From contig JBPCKC010000096.1 of assembly GCA_051004675.1 (NCBI GenBank), positions 1 to 63,391 of the forward strand: a DNA stretch of 63,391 bases, in the 5' to 3' direction. The DNA comes from JBDTSW01 sp051004675. Its GTDB lineage: Bacteria > Actinomycetota > Thermoleophilia > Solirubrobacterales > 70-9. This document shows, piece by piece, positions 14,262 through 22,753 of the stretch (its first letter is position 1; every line of letters starts with the position of its first letter). The notes below the pieces were generated by a model. It saw only the letters and a program-made list of their open reading frames with translations, was not told where the DNA came from and searched no databases. Position numbers and translations under genes: made by a program.

Positions 14262-15083
14262 ATGGGACGCGTCTATGCGATCGCGAATCAGAAGGGCGGG
14301 GTGGGGAAGACCACCACCGCGGTGAACACCGCTGCCTGCGTCGCGGCGCTCGACCACCAGGTCCTCCTCGTCGACCTCGACCAGCAGTGCAACGCCACCG
14401 TCGCCCTCGGGGGCGACCGCGAGGCGCGGCCGTCCTCGTATGACTGCCTGATCGGGAACGTCTCGGTGGCCGAGGCCGCCCGTCCCGCCGGCCCGGACAA
14501 CCTCTGGCTGGTTCCCGCCGGGCGCGACCTCGCAGGTGCCGCCGTCGAGCTTCCCCGGATCGATGGGTCCGAGCTCAACCTGCGCCGCGGTTTGGGGCCC
14601 GTGCGCGACCGCTTCGCGCTCACGCTGCTGGACTGCCCGCCGTCGCTGGGGCCCGTCACGGTGAACGCCCTCGCAGCGGCCGATCGCGTGATCGTGCCGG
14701 TCCAGGCCGAGTACCTGGCCCTCGAGGGCCTGGTCCAGTTCCTCGACACCCTTGGGCTCATCCGCAACGAGCTCAACCCCTCGCTGGTTCTGACCGGGGT
14801 CGTGATCACCATGCACGACGAGCGCACCCGCCTCGCCCAGGATGTCGAGCGCGAGCTGCGTGGCCACTTCTCCGAGCTTGTCTTCGACACCGTCATTCCC
14901 CGCAGCGTCAGGGTCGCCGAGGCTCCGAGCTTCGGCATTTCCGTCCTCGAGCACGCACCGTCCTCGCGGGGGTCGCGGGCCTACGCGGAGCTCGCGGGAG
15001 AGCTCGCGAGGCGTGAGGAAAGCGAATGGGTCACCGTTCAACGCAACCCTCAACCCGAGGTTGAGATCAAGGCCGGAGAATAG
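14262..15083 (+). CDS. parA: Chromosome partitioning ATPase ParA (Soj)
   Basis: A 273-residue deviant-Walker ATPase that segregates origins with ParB. Walker A is KGGVGKTTT with the signature second lysine; DLDQQCNATVALG and LLDCPPSLGPVTVNAL follow. The start is set at ATG 14262 (MGRVYAIANQKGG); an in-frame GTG at 14235 would add nine unlikely residues and run into the repeat array. parB follows after 9 nt. Unlike many neighbours its C-terminus (about 25 residues after LAGELARREES) is an ordinary variable tail. Confidence 0.95.
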   Translation: MGRVYAIANQKGGVGKTTTAVNTAACVAALDHQVLLVDLDQQCNATVALGGDREARPSSYDCLIGNVSVAEAARPAGPDNLWLVPAGRDLAGAAVELPRIDGSELNLRRGLGPVRDRFALTLLDCPPSLGPVTVNALAAADRVIVPVQAEYLALEGLVQFLDTLGLIRNELNPSLVLTGVVITMHDERTRLAQDVERELRGHFSELVFDTVIPRSVRVAEAPSFGISVLEHAPSSRGSRAYAELAGELARREESEWVTVQRNPQPEVEIKAGE

Positions 15084-15092
15084 GAGACGCTG

Positions 15093-15929
15093 ATGGCGAA
15101 CAGGGGAATGGGACGAGGCCTGGCGGCGATCCTGCCGGAGAGCGGGATCGGCGAGCCGAACTTCCGCGAGGTCCCGGTGGGGATGATCCGCCCGAACCCG
15201 GCGCAGCCGCGCAAGCGCTTCGACCCTGCATCGCTCAAGGCCCTCGCTCGCTCGCTCGCCGACACGGGCGTGATCCAGCCGCTGATCGTGCGCCCACTCG
15301 CCGACGGGCGCTACGAGCTGATCGCCGGCGAGCGCCGCTGGCGCGCAGCGCAGCACGCCGGGATCGAAACGGTACCCGCACTGATTCGCGACGAGGATGA
15401 GCTTCAGCGCATGCAGATCGCGCTGATCGAGAACGTGGCCCGCGAGGACCTGAACCCGGTCGAGGAGGCCCGTGCCTGCGCCGCCCTGGTCGAGGAGCTG
15501 GGGGTCTCCAAGGAGGAGCTCGGCCGCCGCCTCGGACGCAGCCGGGTCGCCATCTCCAACCTGGTCCGCCTGCTCGACCTCCCCGACGAGGCGCTCGGCC
15601 TGCTCGAGGACGGCTCGCTGAGCGAGGGCCACGGCCGGGCGGTGCTCCAGGCGAGCGGCCAGACCGAGCGCAAGGCGCTTGCCAAGGCCGCCGCCGCGAA
15701 CGGCTGGTCGGTCCGCGAAACCGAGCGCAGGGCGAAGGGCGCAACCGCGCCGGGGCCCAGAGCGGTTCCGCACCCCGATCAGGTGGAGGCCCTTCGCGAG
15801 GCCGAGGAGAAGCTCGAATCGGCGCTGGGGACAGGAGTCGTCGTCAAGGCCGCCCGCAAGGGCTACCGGGCCGAGCTCCACTTTTCAGACATCGACGAGC
15901 TGATCGCGTTCGCCGAGCGCTCGGACTGA
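15093..15929 (+). CDS. parB: Chromosome partitioning protein ParB
   Basis: A 278-residue ParB-family CTPase clamp that loads at parS and spreads. Landmarks are the N-terminal ParA-interaction segment (NRGMGRGLAAILPE), the CTP-binding motifs IRPNPAQPRKRFDP, GERRWRAAQHAG and ENVAREDLNPVEEA, the HTH SKEELGRRLGRSRVAISNLVRLL, and the basic C-terminal dimer region. It starts at ATG 15093 behind GGAGACG. No full parS consensus was found nearby. Confidence 0.95.
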   Translation: MANRGMGRGLAAILPESGIGEPNFREVPVGMIRPNPAQPRKRFDPASLKALARSLADTGVIQPLIVRPLADGRYELIAGERRWRAAQHAGIETVPALIRDEDELQRMQIALIENVAREDLNPVEEARACAALVEELGVSKEELGRRLGRSRVAISNLVRLLDLPDEALGLLEDGSLSEGHGRAVLQASGQTERKALAKAAAANGWSVRETERRAKGATAPGPRAVPHPDQVEALREAEEKLESALGTGVVVKAARKGYRAELHFSDIDELIAFAERSD

Positions 15930-15962
15930 GCTGGTTTCGAACCGCCCCCGGCCCGCCGCGAC

Positions 15963-16580
15963 CTAAGGGCCCAGGCGCTCGATCCGCCAGCCCGCACCCT
16001 CCCGCGTGTAGAGGAAGCGGTCGTGCAGGCGCCCGACCTGCCCCTGCCAGAACTCGACAGCGACGGGTCGAAGGACGAAACCGCCCCAGTGCTCCGGGCG
16101 CGGGATCTCCTCGCCCGCGAACCGATCCTCGACGTCGCGCACCCGCTCGTCGAGCTCGGCGCGCGACTCGAGCGGTCGACTCTGCGGCGAGGCCCAGGCG
16201 CCGACCCGCCGCTCGGGCGGCCGGCTGAGGAAGTAGGCGTCGGACTCCTCCGCCGAGAGGCGCTCCACGGGCCCGCGGACCCGCACCTGCCGGTCAAGCT
16301 CGCGCCAGTACACAACGATCGCCGCATCCGGGTTGGCCGCGAGGTGGCGGCCCTTGGCGGACTCGTAGTTGGTGTGGAAGCGAAAGCCCTCCTCGTCGAA
16401 TCCCTTGAGCAGGACCATCCGTGCGTCGGGGGCGCCATCCTCGCCGGCCGTCGCAAGGCAGATCGCGTCGGGCAGGGGCACCTCGGCCTCGGCGCGCTCC
16501 CACCAGGCGGCGAACTGTTCGATGGGATTCGCGGCGAGCTTGGCACGGGTCAGCGGAGGTAGGTCGGGCCGGCGCGGCAT
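15963..16580 (-). CDS. pdxH: Pyridoxamine 5'-phosphate oxidase
   Basis: PdxH oxidises PNP/PMP to the cofactor PLP using FMN. The 205-residue protein has the family landmarks DARMVLLKGFDEEGFRFHTN, then YESAKGRHLAANP, the RVRGPVERLS strand, and the C-terminal PRPEHWGGFVLRPVAVEFWQG, RLHDRF and terminal RIERLGP. It is convergent with parB (33 nt between stops) and divergent from the tRNA-Ile gene. Length and motifs are normal. Confidence 0.95.
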   Translation of the reverse strand: MPRRPDLPPLTRAKLAANPIEQFAAWWERAEAEVPLPDAICLATAGEDGAPDARMVLLKGFDEEGFRFHTNYESAKGRHLAANPDAAIVVYWRELDRQVRVRGPVERLSAEESDAYFLSRPPERRVGAWASPQSRPLESRAELDERVRDVEDRFAGEEIPRPEHWGGFVLRPVAVEFWQGQVGRLHDRFLYTREGAGWRIERLGP

Positions 16581-16637
16581 CCGCTCGCAGACGCTACCGA
16601 CCGCGCCGACACCGCCTTTCTACAATCCGCGAGCCGC

Positions 16638-16711
<74 letters not shown>

Positions 16712-16745
16712 CCTGCGACGGCGTCCAACCGGAAGGAACCGCTAG

Positions 16746-17447
16746 ATGGAACCCACGACCACGACGGCCTCGGGCAATGGCCAGGCCGCGACCACGAGCG
16801 CCCAGCCCAAGGGCCCGGTCGAACAGCGCCTCTACGACCTGCGCACGCTCGCGAAGGGCGACCCCGCCGCCGCCCAGGCTGCGGCCTGGCAGTGGTTCCA
16901 GGATGCCGGCAAGCGCATCGGCTCCGACCGCGGCGAGGCGATCGCCGACCTGAACGAGCTCTTCAACTCCGGCACCCCATCCGAGGGCATCGACGGCCAG
17001 ACCGAGGGAATCCTCGTCGGCTTCACGATGCACTCGATCCCCGACCGCCTCCTGGCGCTCGTAACCGGCGGCTGGATGCCGTGGGCGGGCAAGCGCTTCG
17101 ACGCCGCCAACGCCAAGGGCGACAACCTGCTGGCGAAGAGCGCGAAGTGGCCGGCGAAGCTCCTCTGGCCCCTCTACGGCACCAAGGACACCGGCGAGAA
17201 CCTCACCGCCTTCGACTTCACGACGCGAGTGGAGAAGGGCGCCGACGACCCCGAGCTCGACGTCCTCGTGATCGACTACGCGCCGGTCGACTCGAACCCG
17301 CGCGTGGTCATCAAGTCGATCCGCGACGAGCTGGTCGAGGTCGTCCCCGGCACCCACCTCGGCAAGATGCTCTGGCGCCGCGGGCCCTACGAGGACGCGC
17401 GCTACAGCCTGCTCGCCTTCTTCGCGCTGAAGACGCCGGTCGCCTAG
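16746..17447 (+). CDS. Conserved hypothetical protein (233 aa)
   Basis: Function not recognised. The protein has a Thr/Ala-rich disordered start (about 20 residues), then DLRTLAKGDPAAAQAAAWQWF, DLNELFNSGTPSEGIDGQTEG, WMPWAGKRFDAANAKGDN and DVLVIDYAPVDSNPRVVIKSIRDELVEVVPG. Similar soluble proteins occur across actinobacteria to my recollection, without an assigned role. No signal peptide or membrane segment is visible. It starts at ATG 16746 shortly after the tRNA and is convergent with the next gene, whose stop overlaps it by 4 nt around CCTAGG. Confidence 0.85.
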   Translation: MEPTTTTASGNGQAATTSAQPKGPVEQRLYDLRTLAKGDPAAAQAAAWQWFQDAGKRIGSDRGEAIADLNELFNSGTPSEGIDGQTEGILVGFTMHSIPDRLLALVTGGWMPWAGKRFDAANAKGDNLLAKSAKWPAKLLWPLYGTKDTGENLTAFDFTTRVEKGADDPELDVLVIDYAPVDSNPRVVIKSIRDELVEVVPGTHLGKMLWRRGPYEDARYSLLAFFALKTPVA

Positions 17448-17878
17448 GCCTGGTCGCGCCGACGGGCGGCGCGCTCGAGCGCCTCGACCGTCTCCTGCAG
17501 CCAGCCCGTGAAGAAGCGCCGCCCCAGGATGGCGTCGAAGACTTTGTTGCCGACACCCTTCGGGTCCATCCCCATCCGGCTGTCGACGAAGGTTCCGCCC
17601 TGCGCCTCGGTCAACAGGAAGTTGACGTAGGTGCCGGTGCTGACGCACCTGATCGAGAGGTTCTCGCAGTCGTCCAGCTGCTCGATCTCGATGTTCATTT
17701 CCTCCTTGCCGAGCGGAGTCTGGACGACCTCGCGGTAGGTGCATCCCTGTTCGAAGCGCTCCCCGTCGATCTCGATCACGCGGGGCCACCACTCGGGATG
17801 CCGGTCGATGTCGCTGACCAGGTTCCAGATGACCGAGACCGGCGCGTCGATGAAGGCCTCGCGGCGGGCGTCTGACAC
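17444..17878 (-). CDS. SRPBCC (START/polyketide cyclase-like) family protein
   Basis: About 144 residues with the helix-grip pattern of SRPBCC proteins: N-terminal REAFIDAPVSVIWNLVSDIDRHPEWWPRV, a series of beta strands, and the C-terminal long helix FFTGWLQETVEALERAARRR. The family binds hydrophobic ligands or acts as cyclases or hydratases, and the substrate cannot be told. GTG 17878 is preferred; a TTG at 17920 would add 14 residues. It is divergent from the DUF151 gene and overlaps the 3' end of the preceding plus-strand gene. Confidence 0.87.
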   Translation of the reverse strand: MSDARREAFIDAPVSVIWNLVSDIDRHPEWWPRVIEIDGERFEQGCTYREVVQTPLGKEEMNIEIEQLDDCENLSIRCVSTGTYVNFLLTEAQGGTFVDSRMGMDPKGVGNKVFDAILGRRFFTGWLQETVEALERAARRRDQA

Positions 17879-17986
17879 GCGCCAGATTCTGTCAGCCGCC
17901 GGGCCCTCGTAACGGGCCAAGTCGCCGGGGGTGTGAGGGACTTAGAATGGGACGACGGCCGCTGGCGAGGCCGGGAGCTGATTGCG

Positions 17987-18478
17987 GTGCAGCAGATGCA
18001 GATATACGGCGTTTCATTCGACATGGTCGGAAAGCAGCCGATCGTGCTCCTGAAGACCGTCGACGGCAACCGCTTCCTGCCGATCTGGATCGGCCACCCC
18101 GAGGCCGCAGCGATTCTGATGAAGCTCCAGGGCGCCTCGACCCCGCGGCCGATGACGCACGACCTGCTCTCCGACCTCCTCGAGCAGATGGAGGCCAAGT
18201 GCGAGAAGGTCTCGGTCACCGAGCTGCGGGACAACACGTTCTACGCGACGATCACGATCTCGATCAACGGCTCCGAGATGGAGATCGACTCGCGGCCGTC
18301 CGACGCGATCGCCCTCGCGGTCCGCACCCAGGCGCCGATCTTCGCCGCCGAGGACGTCATCGAGGAGTCCTCGATCGAGTTCGAGCACGAGGTCGAGGAC
18401 CAGGAGGAGGTCGTCGAGAAGTTCAAGGACTTCCTCGACGAGGTCTCGCCCGAAGACTTCGCCGCCGGCGAGGAGTAG
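17987..18478 (+). CDS. Bifunctional nuclease family (DUF151) protein
   Basis: About 163 residues of the BFN/DUF151 family: MQIYGVSFDMVGKQPIVLLK, RFLPIWIGHPEAAAI, MTHDLLSDLLEQM, FYATITI and SRPSDAIALAVRTQAPIF. The C-terminal 35 residues are strongly acidic (EFEHEVEDQEEVVEKF). Plant and bacterial members have nuclease activity in some reports; the bacterial role is not settled. The GTG at 17987, 9 nt after a GGGAG, is preferred; an upstream in-frame GTG at 17933 is possible. Confidence 0.9.
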   Translation: MQQMQIYGVSFDMVGKQPIVLLKTVDGNRFLPIWIGHPEAAAILMKLQGASTPRPMTHDLLSDLLEQMEAKCEKVSVTELRDNTFYATITISINGSEMEIDSRPSDAIALAVRTQAPIFAAEDVIEESSIEFEHEVEDQEEVVEKFKDFLDEVSPEDFAAGEE

Positions 18479-18572
18479 CCGCGCCAGGAACCCGTCTGCC
18501 GCCGGGTTGTGTGCGGCATGTCACAGTTCTCGCCAGTCCATACGCGCCAGTGTGGGCACTGCGAGGAGTGAG

Positions 18573-19928
18573 TTGACAGCGAGCCTTCCCCCCGGCCCCC
18601 GCGCACCCAGCCTCTACCAGGGCGTCGGCATGTGGACGCGCCCGCTGGCCGTGCTCGAGCGCTGGCGGGCCCGCTACGGCAAGGTCTTCACGGTCCGGCT
18701 GCCGTTCTCGCCGCCGTTCGTCCTCATCTCCGACCCCGACCAGGTCAAGGAGATCTTCACCGCCCCGCCCGACGTGCTCGAGCCGGGCCAGGGCGCCCGC
18801 GTGCTCGAGCCGCTGGTGGGCCGCAACTCGGTCATCCTCCTCGACGGCGACGCCCATATGGAGCAGCGCAAGCTCATCCTCCCCGCCTTCCACGGCGAGC
18901 GGATGGAGCGCCTGGCCGAGCTCGTCATACGGGTCACCGAGGCCGCGGTGGAGAGCTGGGAGCGAGACGAGATCGAGCTTCACCCGCGCCTCCAGGCACT
19001 GACGATGGAGATCATCCTGCGGGCGGTGTTCGGCCTCGACCCGGGCCCGCGCCTGGACGCCCTGCGCGAGAGCCTGACGGCGCTCGTCTCGTACGGCGAC
19101 AGCCCGATCACGCTGACCCAGGGCCCAAGCGACCCGGCGGAGATGGAGCGCCAGCTGCGGCTGTTCAACCGCGCCGGGCCCCTCAAGGGCATGATGGACC
19201 ACCGCGACCGCACCGACGAGCTCATCGCGGAGCTGATCGCCGAGCGCCGAGCCGAGGGCGACGCCGGCCGCGACGACGTGCTCGCGATGCTCCTCGAGGC
19301 GCGCCACGAGGACGGCTCGGAGATGTCCGCACAGGAGCTTCGCGACGAGCTGATGAGCCTGCTCGTCGCCGGGCACGAGACGACGGCCTCCACCCTGGCC
19401 TGGGCGTTCGAGCGCCTGGGCCGCGAGCCCGAAGTGCTTGCGCGGCTGACCGAGGAGTGCCGCGCGGGCGCCGACGGGGGTGAGGAGTACCTGCTCGCGA
19501 CGATCCAGGAGACCCTGCGCCGCCGCCCGGTGCTGCCGAATACCGCCCCGCGCCACGTCGTGAAGCCGATCACCGTCGGGGGATGGGACTACCCGGTGGG
19601 CTGTTCGCTGGTGGCGAACGCCTACCTGCTCCACCACGACGCGGACATCTACCCCGACCCCTACGCGTTCCGCCCCGAGCGCTTCCTCGGGGTCAAGCCC
19701 GGGACCTACACCTGGATCCCGTTCGGCGGCGGTCGCCGCCGCTGCATCGGGATGAGCTTCGCGATGCTGGAGATGCGGGTGGTGGTGCGCAGCGTGCTGC
19801 GCACCTACGAGCTGACCGCCAGCGACGCCCACGAGCCGCCGCGCCGGCGCAACATCACCGTCCGCCCGGCCCGCGGCACCATGGTCGGTTTGGCGCGCGC
19901 CGGCGCGCAGGTTCCGGTCGCGGCATGA
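18573..19928 (+). CDS. Cytochrome P450
   Basis: A 451-residue haem monooxygenase starting at TTG 18573 behind GCGAGGAG. It shows the Pro-rich start SLPPGPRAPSLYQG, the oxygen-activating I-helix AGHETTA (about residue 265), the ExxR motif ETLRRRP, and the haem loop FGGGRRRCIG with the Cys ligand near residue 390. No transmembrane anchor is present. Substrate unknown. Its TGA overlaps the ATG of a membrane adenylate cyclase (ATGA), so the pair is an operon with coupled translation. No ferredoxin or ferredoxin reductase gene lies next to it. Confidence 0.93.
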   Translation: MTASLPPGPRAPSLYQGVGMWTRPLAVLERWRARYGKVFTVRLPFSPPFVLISDPDQVKEIFTAPPDVLEPGQGARVLEPLVGRNSVILLDGDAHMEQRKLILPAFHGERMERLAELVIRVTEAAVESWERDEIELHPRLQALTMEIILRAVFGLDPGPRLDALRESLTALVSYGDSPITLTQGPSDPAEMERQLRLFNRAGPLKGMMDHRDRTDELIAELIAERRAEGDAGRDDVLAMLLEARHEDGSEMSAQELRDELMSLLVAGHETTASTLAWAFERLGREPEVLARLTEECRAGADGGEEYLLATIQETLRRRPVLPNTAPRHVVKPITVGGWDYPVGCSLVANAYLLHHDADIYPDPYAFRPERFLGVKPGTYTWIPFGGGRRRCIGMSFAMLEMRVVVRSVLRTYELTASDAHEPPRRRNITVRPARGTMVGLARAGAQVPVAA

Positions 19929-21457
19929 GCGGCGACGCCGACGCGCGTGTGCTCGCGGCGATCACCCGCCGCCTGATCTGGACCGGCTGGATCGCGAACA
20001 TCATCGGGGCCGGCATCGTGTTCGTTGCGGTGGGCTTCCTGCTCGCGGTCTTCTTCGACGCCGACCAGCGCGACGCGCTCGGCCAGGAGAACCTGCCGAT
20101 CCTGATCGGCGTCGGCATCCCGCTCGGTCTGCTTGCGACCTGGCTGATGGCGCGCCGCCGCGCCGCGGCGCTCTCCTGGTTCGTCGCGGCGCGCGACCCG
20201 GACGCCGAGGAGCTGCGCCTGACGCTCGGCCTGCCCGGCTACACGGCGACGATCACCGCGGGGCTGTGGGGCTTCGGAGCGATCCTCGGGTTCCTGCTCA
20301 ACCTCGATCATTCGCTGGGCTCGGCCTCTCTGATCGGGGTCGCCTTCTGGATCGGCGGCGAGTCCACGGGAGCCCTCGCCTTCCTGCTGAGCGAGCGCCA
20401 GCTGCGGCCGGTGACCGAGCGCGCCCTGGCCGCTCACGAGCCCACCCGCTCGGCTGTACCCGGCATCCGCGACCGCCTGCTCTTCGCCTGGATCCTCGGA
20501 ACCGGCAGCCCGATCTTCGGGATGGTCGTCGTCGGGATCGTCGGGCTCACCAAGCCCGGGGTGGACATCGAGGCGCTGGGCGGGGCGATCGTGTTCCTCG
20601 GCGGCGTCGCCGTCGCGATCGGCCTGCTCGCGACGCTGCTCTCGGCGCGCGCGATCACGGAACCCCTCAACGCGATGCGCAGCGCGACAGATCGCGTGGG
20701 CGCGGGCGACTTCGACGTCGCCGTCGCGATCGACGACGCCAGTGAGGTCGGGCTGCTCCAGGCCGGGTTCAACCGGATGGCGGAGGGGCTTCAAGAGCGC
20801 GAGCGGATCCGTGACCTCTTCGGACGTCAGGTCGGTCATGAGGTGGCGCGATCGGCCCTTCGCGAAGGAACCCGACTCGGAGGCGAGGAGCGCGAGATCG
20901 GCGCTCTGTTCGTCGATCTCACCGGCTCGACCTCGATGGCGCTGGCGATGCCGCCGACCGCGGTCGTGCGGCTCTTGAACCGGTTCTTCCGCGTCGTGAT
21001 CGAGGTCGTGGAGTCCGAGGGCGGGTTCGTCAACAAGTTCGAGGGCGACGCCGCGCTGTGCGTCTTCGGCGCCCCGGCCGAGCGCGCCGACCCCGCCGGC
21101 GCCGCGCTGTGTGCGGCGCGGTGCCTGGCCGAGCGCCTGGACCGCGAGGTGCCCGAGATCGGCTTCGGCATCGGCGTCTCGGCGGGCAGCGCCGTCGCCG
21201 GCAACGTCGGCTCCGAGCAGCGCTTCGAATACACGGTGATCGGCGACCCGGTGAACGAGGCAGCCCGCCTGAGCGACCTGGCCAAGGAGCGCGCCGAGCG
21301 GGTCATCGCCTCGAACGCCGCTCTCGATCGCGCGTCGGACGCCGAGCGCGAGGAGTGGGAGGGGGGCGAGCAGACCGTCCTCCGCGGCCGCCTGGAGGCC
21401 ACCCGCCTCGCCGTGCCCAAGCGTGCGCCGGCGCACGGCCACGCTCGGGCCCACTGA
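19925..21457 (+). CDS. Membrane class III adenylate/guanylate cyclase with HAMP domain
   Basis: A 510-residue protein with about six hydrophobic segments in the first 240 residues, a HAMP linker (LLSARAITEPLNAMRSATDR to about residue 292), and a class III cyclase domain (about 322-468). Metal-binding aspartates lie in FVDLTGSTSMAL and FVNKFEGDAALCVFG. The later SAGSAVAGNVGSEQRFEYTVIGDPVNEAARL carries substrate and transition-state residues. This layout matches the mycobacterial Rv1318c-type cyclases. The ATG overlaps the P450 stop. A 37-nt gap to the next remnant shows no clear terminator. Confidence 0.92.
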   Translation: MSGDADARVLAAITRRLIWTGWIANIIGAGIVFVAVGFLLAVFFDADQRDALGQENLPILIGVGIPLGLLATWLMARRRAAALSWFVAARDPDAEELRLTLGLPGYTATITAGLWGFGAILGFLLNLDHSLGSASLIGVAFWIGGESTGALAFLLSERQLRPVTERALAAHEPTRSAVPGIRDRLLFAWILGTGSPIFGMVVVGIVGLTKPGVDIEALGGAIVFLGGVAVAIGLLATLLSARAITEPLNAMRSATDRVGAGDFDVAVAIDDASEVGLLQAGFNRMAEGLQERERIRDLFGRQVGHEVARSALREGTRLGGEEREIGALFVDLTGSTSMALAMPPTAVVRLLNRFFRVVIEVVESEGGFVNKFEGDAALCVFGAPAERADPAGAALCAARCLAERLDREVPEIGFGIGVSAGSAVAGNVGSEQRFEYTVIGDPVNEAARLSDLAKERAERVIASNAALDRASDAEREEWEGGEQTVLRGRLEATRLAVPKRAPAHGHARAH

Positions 21458-21496
21458 GAAACGACCAAACCCTCCGTCAGGCCCGCCCGCGCAGCC

Positions 21497-21670
21497 CTAC
21501 CCGGGCATCGGGAAGTGCAGGCCGTGCTCCTCGCAGAGGGCGGGCACCTTCTCGAAGTCGGACTCGAGCCCGTACTTGACGGCCACCGGCACGATCATGT
21601 CCGGCGTGAAGTCGGGCCGCGAGGTGATCTCGGCGAGCTCGTCGAAGTAGTGCTCGAACCCTCTGCGCAA
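21497..21670 (-). pseudogene. Truncated remnant or very short CDS (C-terminal 57 codons)
   Basis: The minus strand encodes a well-behaved protein end: FEHYFDELAEITSRPDFTPD, then VAVKYGLESDFEKVPALCEEHGLHFPMPG and stop. The only usable start is a TTG at 21670. Upstream the frame stays open to a stop near 21730 with no ATG or GTG. The pattern (YGLEFD...VP.L...HGLRF) resembles C-terminal tails I recall in some actinobacterial cupin-type proteins, so a 5'-truncated gene is the simplest reading. A genuine 57-residue protein cannot be excluded. Confidence 0.4.
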
Positions 21671-21750
21671 CGCGGAGGCGGCTGCGCTGATGGCGGCGGC
21701 GGTTGAATCGGCCGGCGCCGCCCGCGCGCGTTAGCGAAGCCACCCCCAGC

Positions 21751-21816
21751 GGGGTCAGACCCCTATCACGAGAGTGTCACGGATCCCTGCAAATCCCCAC
21801 TAAGGGGTCTGACCCC
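21751..21816. repeat. Inverted pair of GGGGTCAGACCCC palindromic repeats
   Basis: A core with tail (GGGGTCAGACCCC then TATCACGAGAGTGTCAC) sits at 21751-21780. A second core in the opposite sense (GGGGTCTGACCCC) sits at 21804-21816. The second core encodes the C-terminal GGQTP of the D-Ala-D-Ala ligase, just as the array at 14.07 kb encodes the end of rsmG. The two cores face each other 40 nt apart, as in REP doublets (BIMEs). Confidence 0.8.
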
Positions 21817-22753
21817 CTTGGGGGGTCTTTGGCCGCGCGAGTGCCAACTCGACCACGCGGGACACCAGGTCCTCGAACGACATCCCCGCCGCCTCGGCCG
21901 ACATCGGCAGCAGGCTGGTGTCCGTGAGCCCGGGGACGGCGTTGACCTCGAGCACCTGCGGCCCGTCCTCGCCCAGCATCAGGTCGACGCGGGCGAAGCC
22001 CTCGCAGCGAAGCGCCTCCCAGGTCCCACTCACTGCCTCGGTGACGGAGTCCAGCTCGGCCGCGGCCAGCTCGGCCGGGCACACGAACTCCGTGCGCCCG
22101 ATCTCGTACCGCGCTTCATACGAGTAGCGGTCCTCCTCCTTCGGCTTGATCTCGACCGCGGGCAGGACCTCGCCGCCGATCACCCCCACCGACAGCTCCC
22201 GCCCGTCGACGTGGCGCTCGAAGAGCACGCGGTCGTCGTAGGAGAAGGCGGTCAGCAGGGCCTGAGGCACGTGGTCGCGCCCGGCGGCAAAGCGCACGCC
22301 CATCGACGAGCCGCCGCGCGCCGGCTTGATCACCAGCGGGAACCCCAGCCGGTCCTCGATTTCCTCCAGCGCGTCGCCGGCGCCCAGCTCGCTGAACGCG
22401 GTCTGGCTGAACGAGACCCAGTCGGGCGTGGGCACGCCGGCATCGCGCAGGTCCTGCTTGGCCGCCGCCTTGTCGGTCGACCGGCGGCACGCCGGCACTC
22501 CCGGCCCGGTGTAGGGGAGGCCGAGGATCTCGAGCAGCTCCTGGACGGTCCCGTCCTCGCCGTCGGTCCCGTGCAGGGCGACGAAGGCCGCGTCGGGCCG
22601 CTCGGACTTGAGCCGGCTGACCAGATCGCTGCCGGCGTCGATCGCAACCACCTCGTGCCCCAGGGTCGCCAGCGCGTCCTCGACCCGAGCGCCCGAGCGC
22701 AGCGAGACCTGCCGCTCGAGCGACCGCCCGCCCTTCAGCACCGCAACCCTCAT
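21800..22753 (-). CDS. ddl: D-alanine--D-alanine ligase
   Basis: A 317-residue ATP-grasp enzyme that joins two D-alanines for the peptidoglycan pentapeptide. Motifs are VAVLKGGRSLERQVSLRSG, FVALHGTDGEDGTVQELLE, PYTGPGVPAC, VIKPARGGSSMGVRF and the metal/ATP site LEVNAVPGLTDTSLLP. It starts at ATG 22753, overlapping the TGA of the upstream aminotransferase (ATGA), so the two are coupled. The last residues PKTPQGGQTP come from an inserted palindromic repeat, as in RsmG. Confidence 0.95.
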   Translation of the reverse strand: MRVAVLKGGRSLERQVSLRSGARVEDALATLGHEVVAIDAGSDLVSRLKSERPDAAFVALHGTDGEDGTVQELLEILGLPYTGPGVPACRRSTDKAAAKQDLRDAGVPTPDWVSFSQTAFSELGAGDALEEIEDRLGFPLVIKPARGGSSMGVRFAAGRDHVPQALLTAFSYDDRVLFERHVDGRELSVGVIGGEVLPAVEIKPKEEDRYSYEARYEIGRTEFVCPAELAAAELDSVTEAVSGTWEALRCEGFARVDLMLGEDGPQVLEVNAVPGLTDTSLLPMSAEAAGMSFEDLVSRVVELALARPKTPQGGQTP

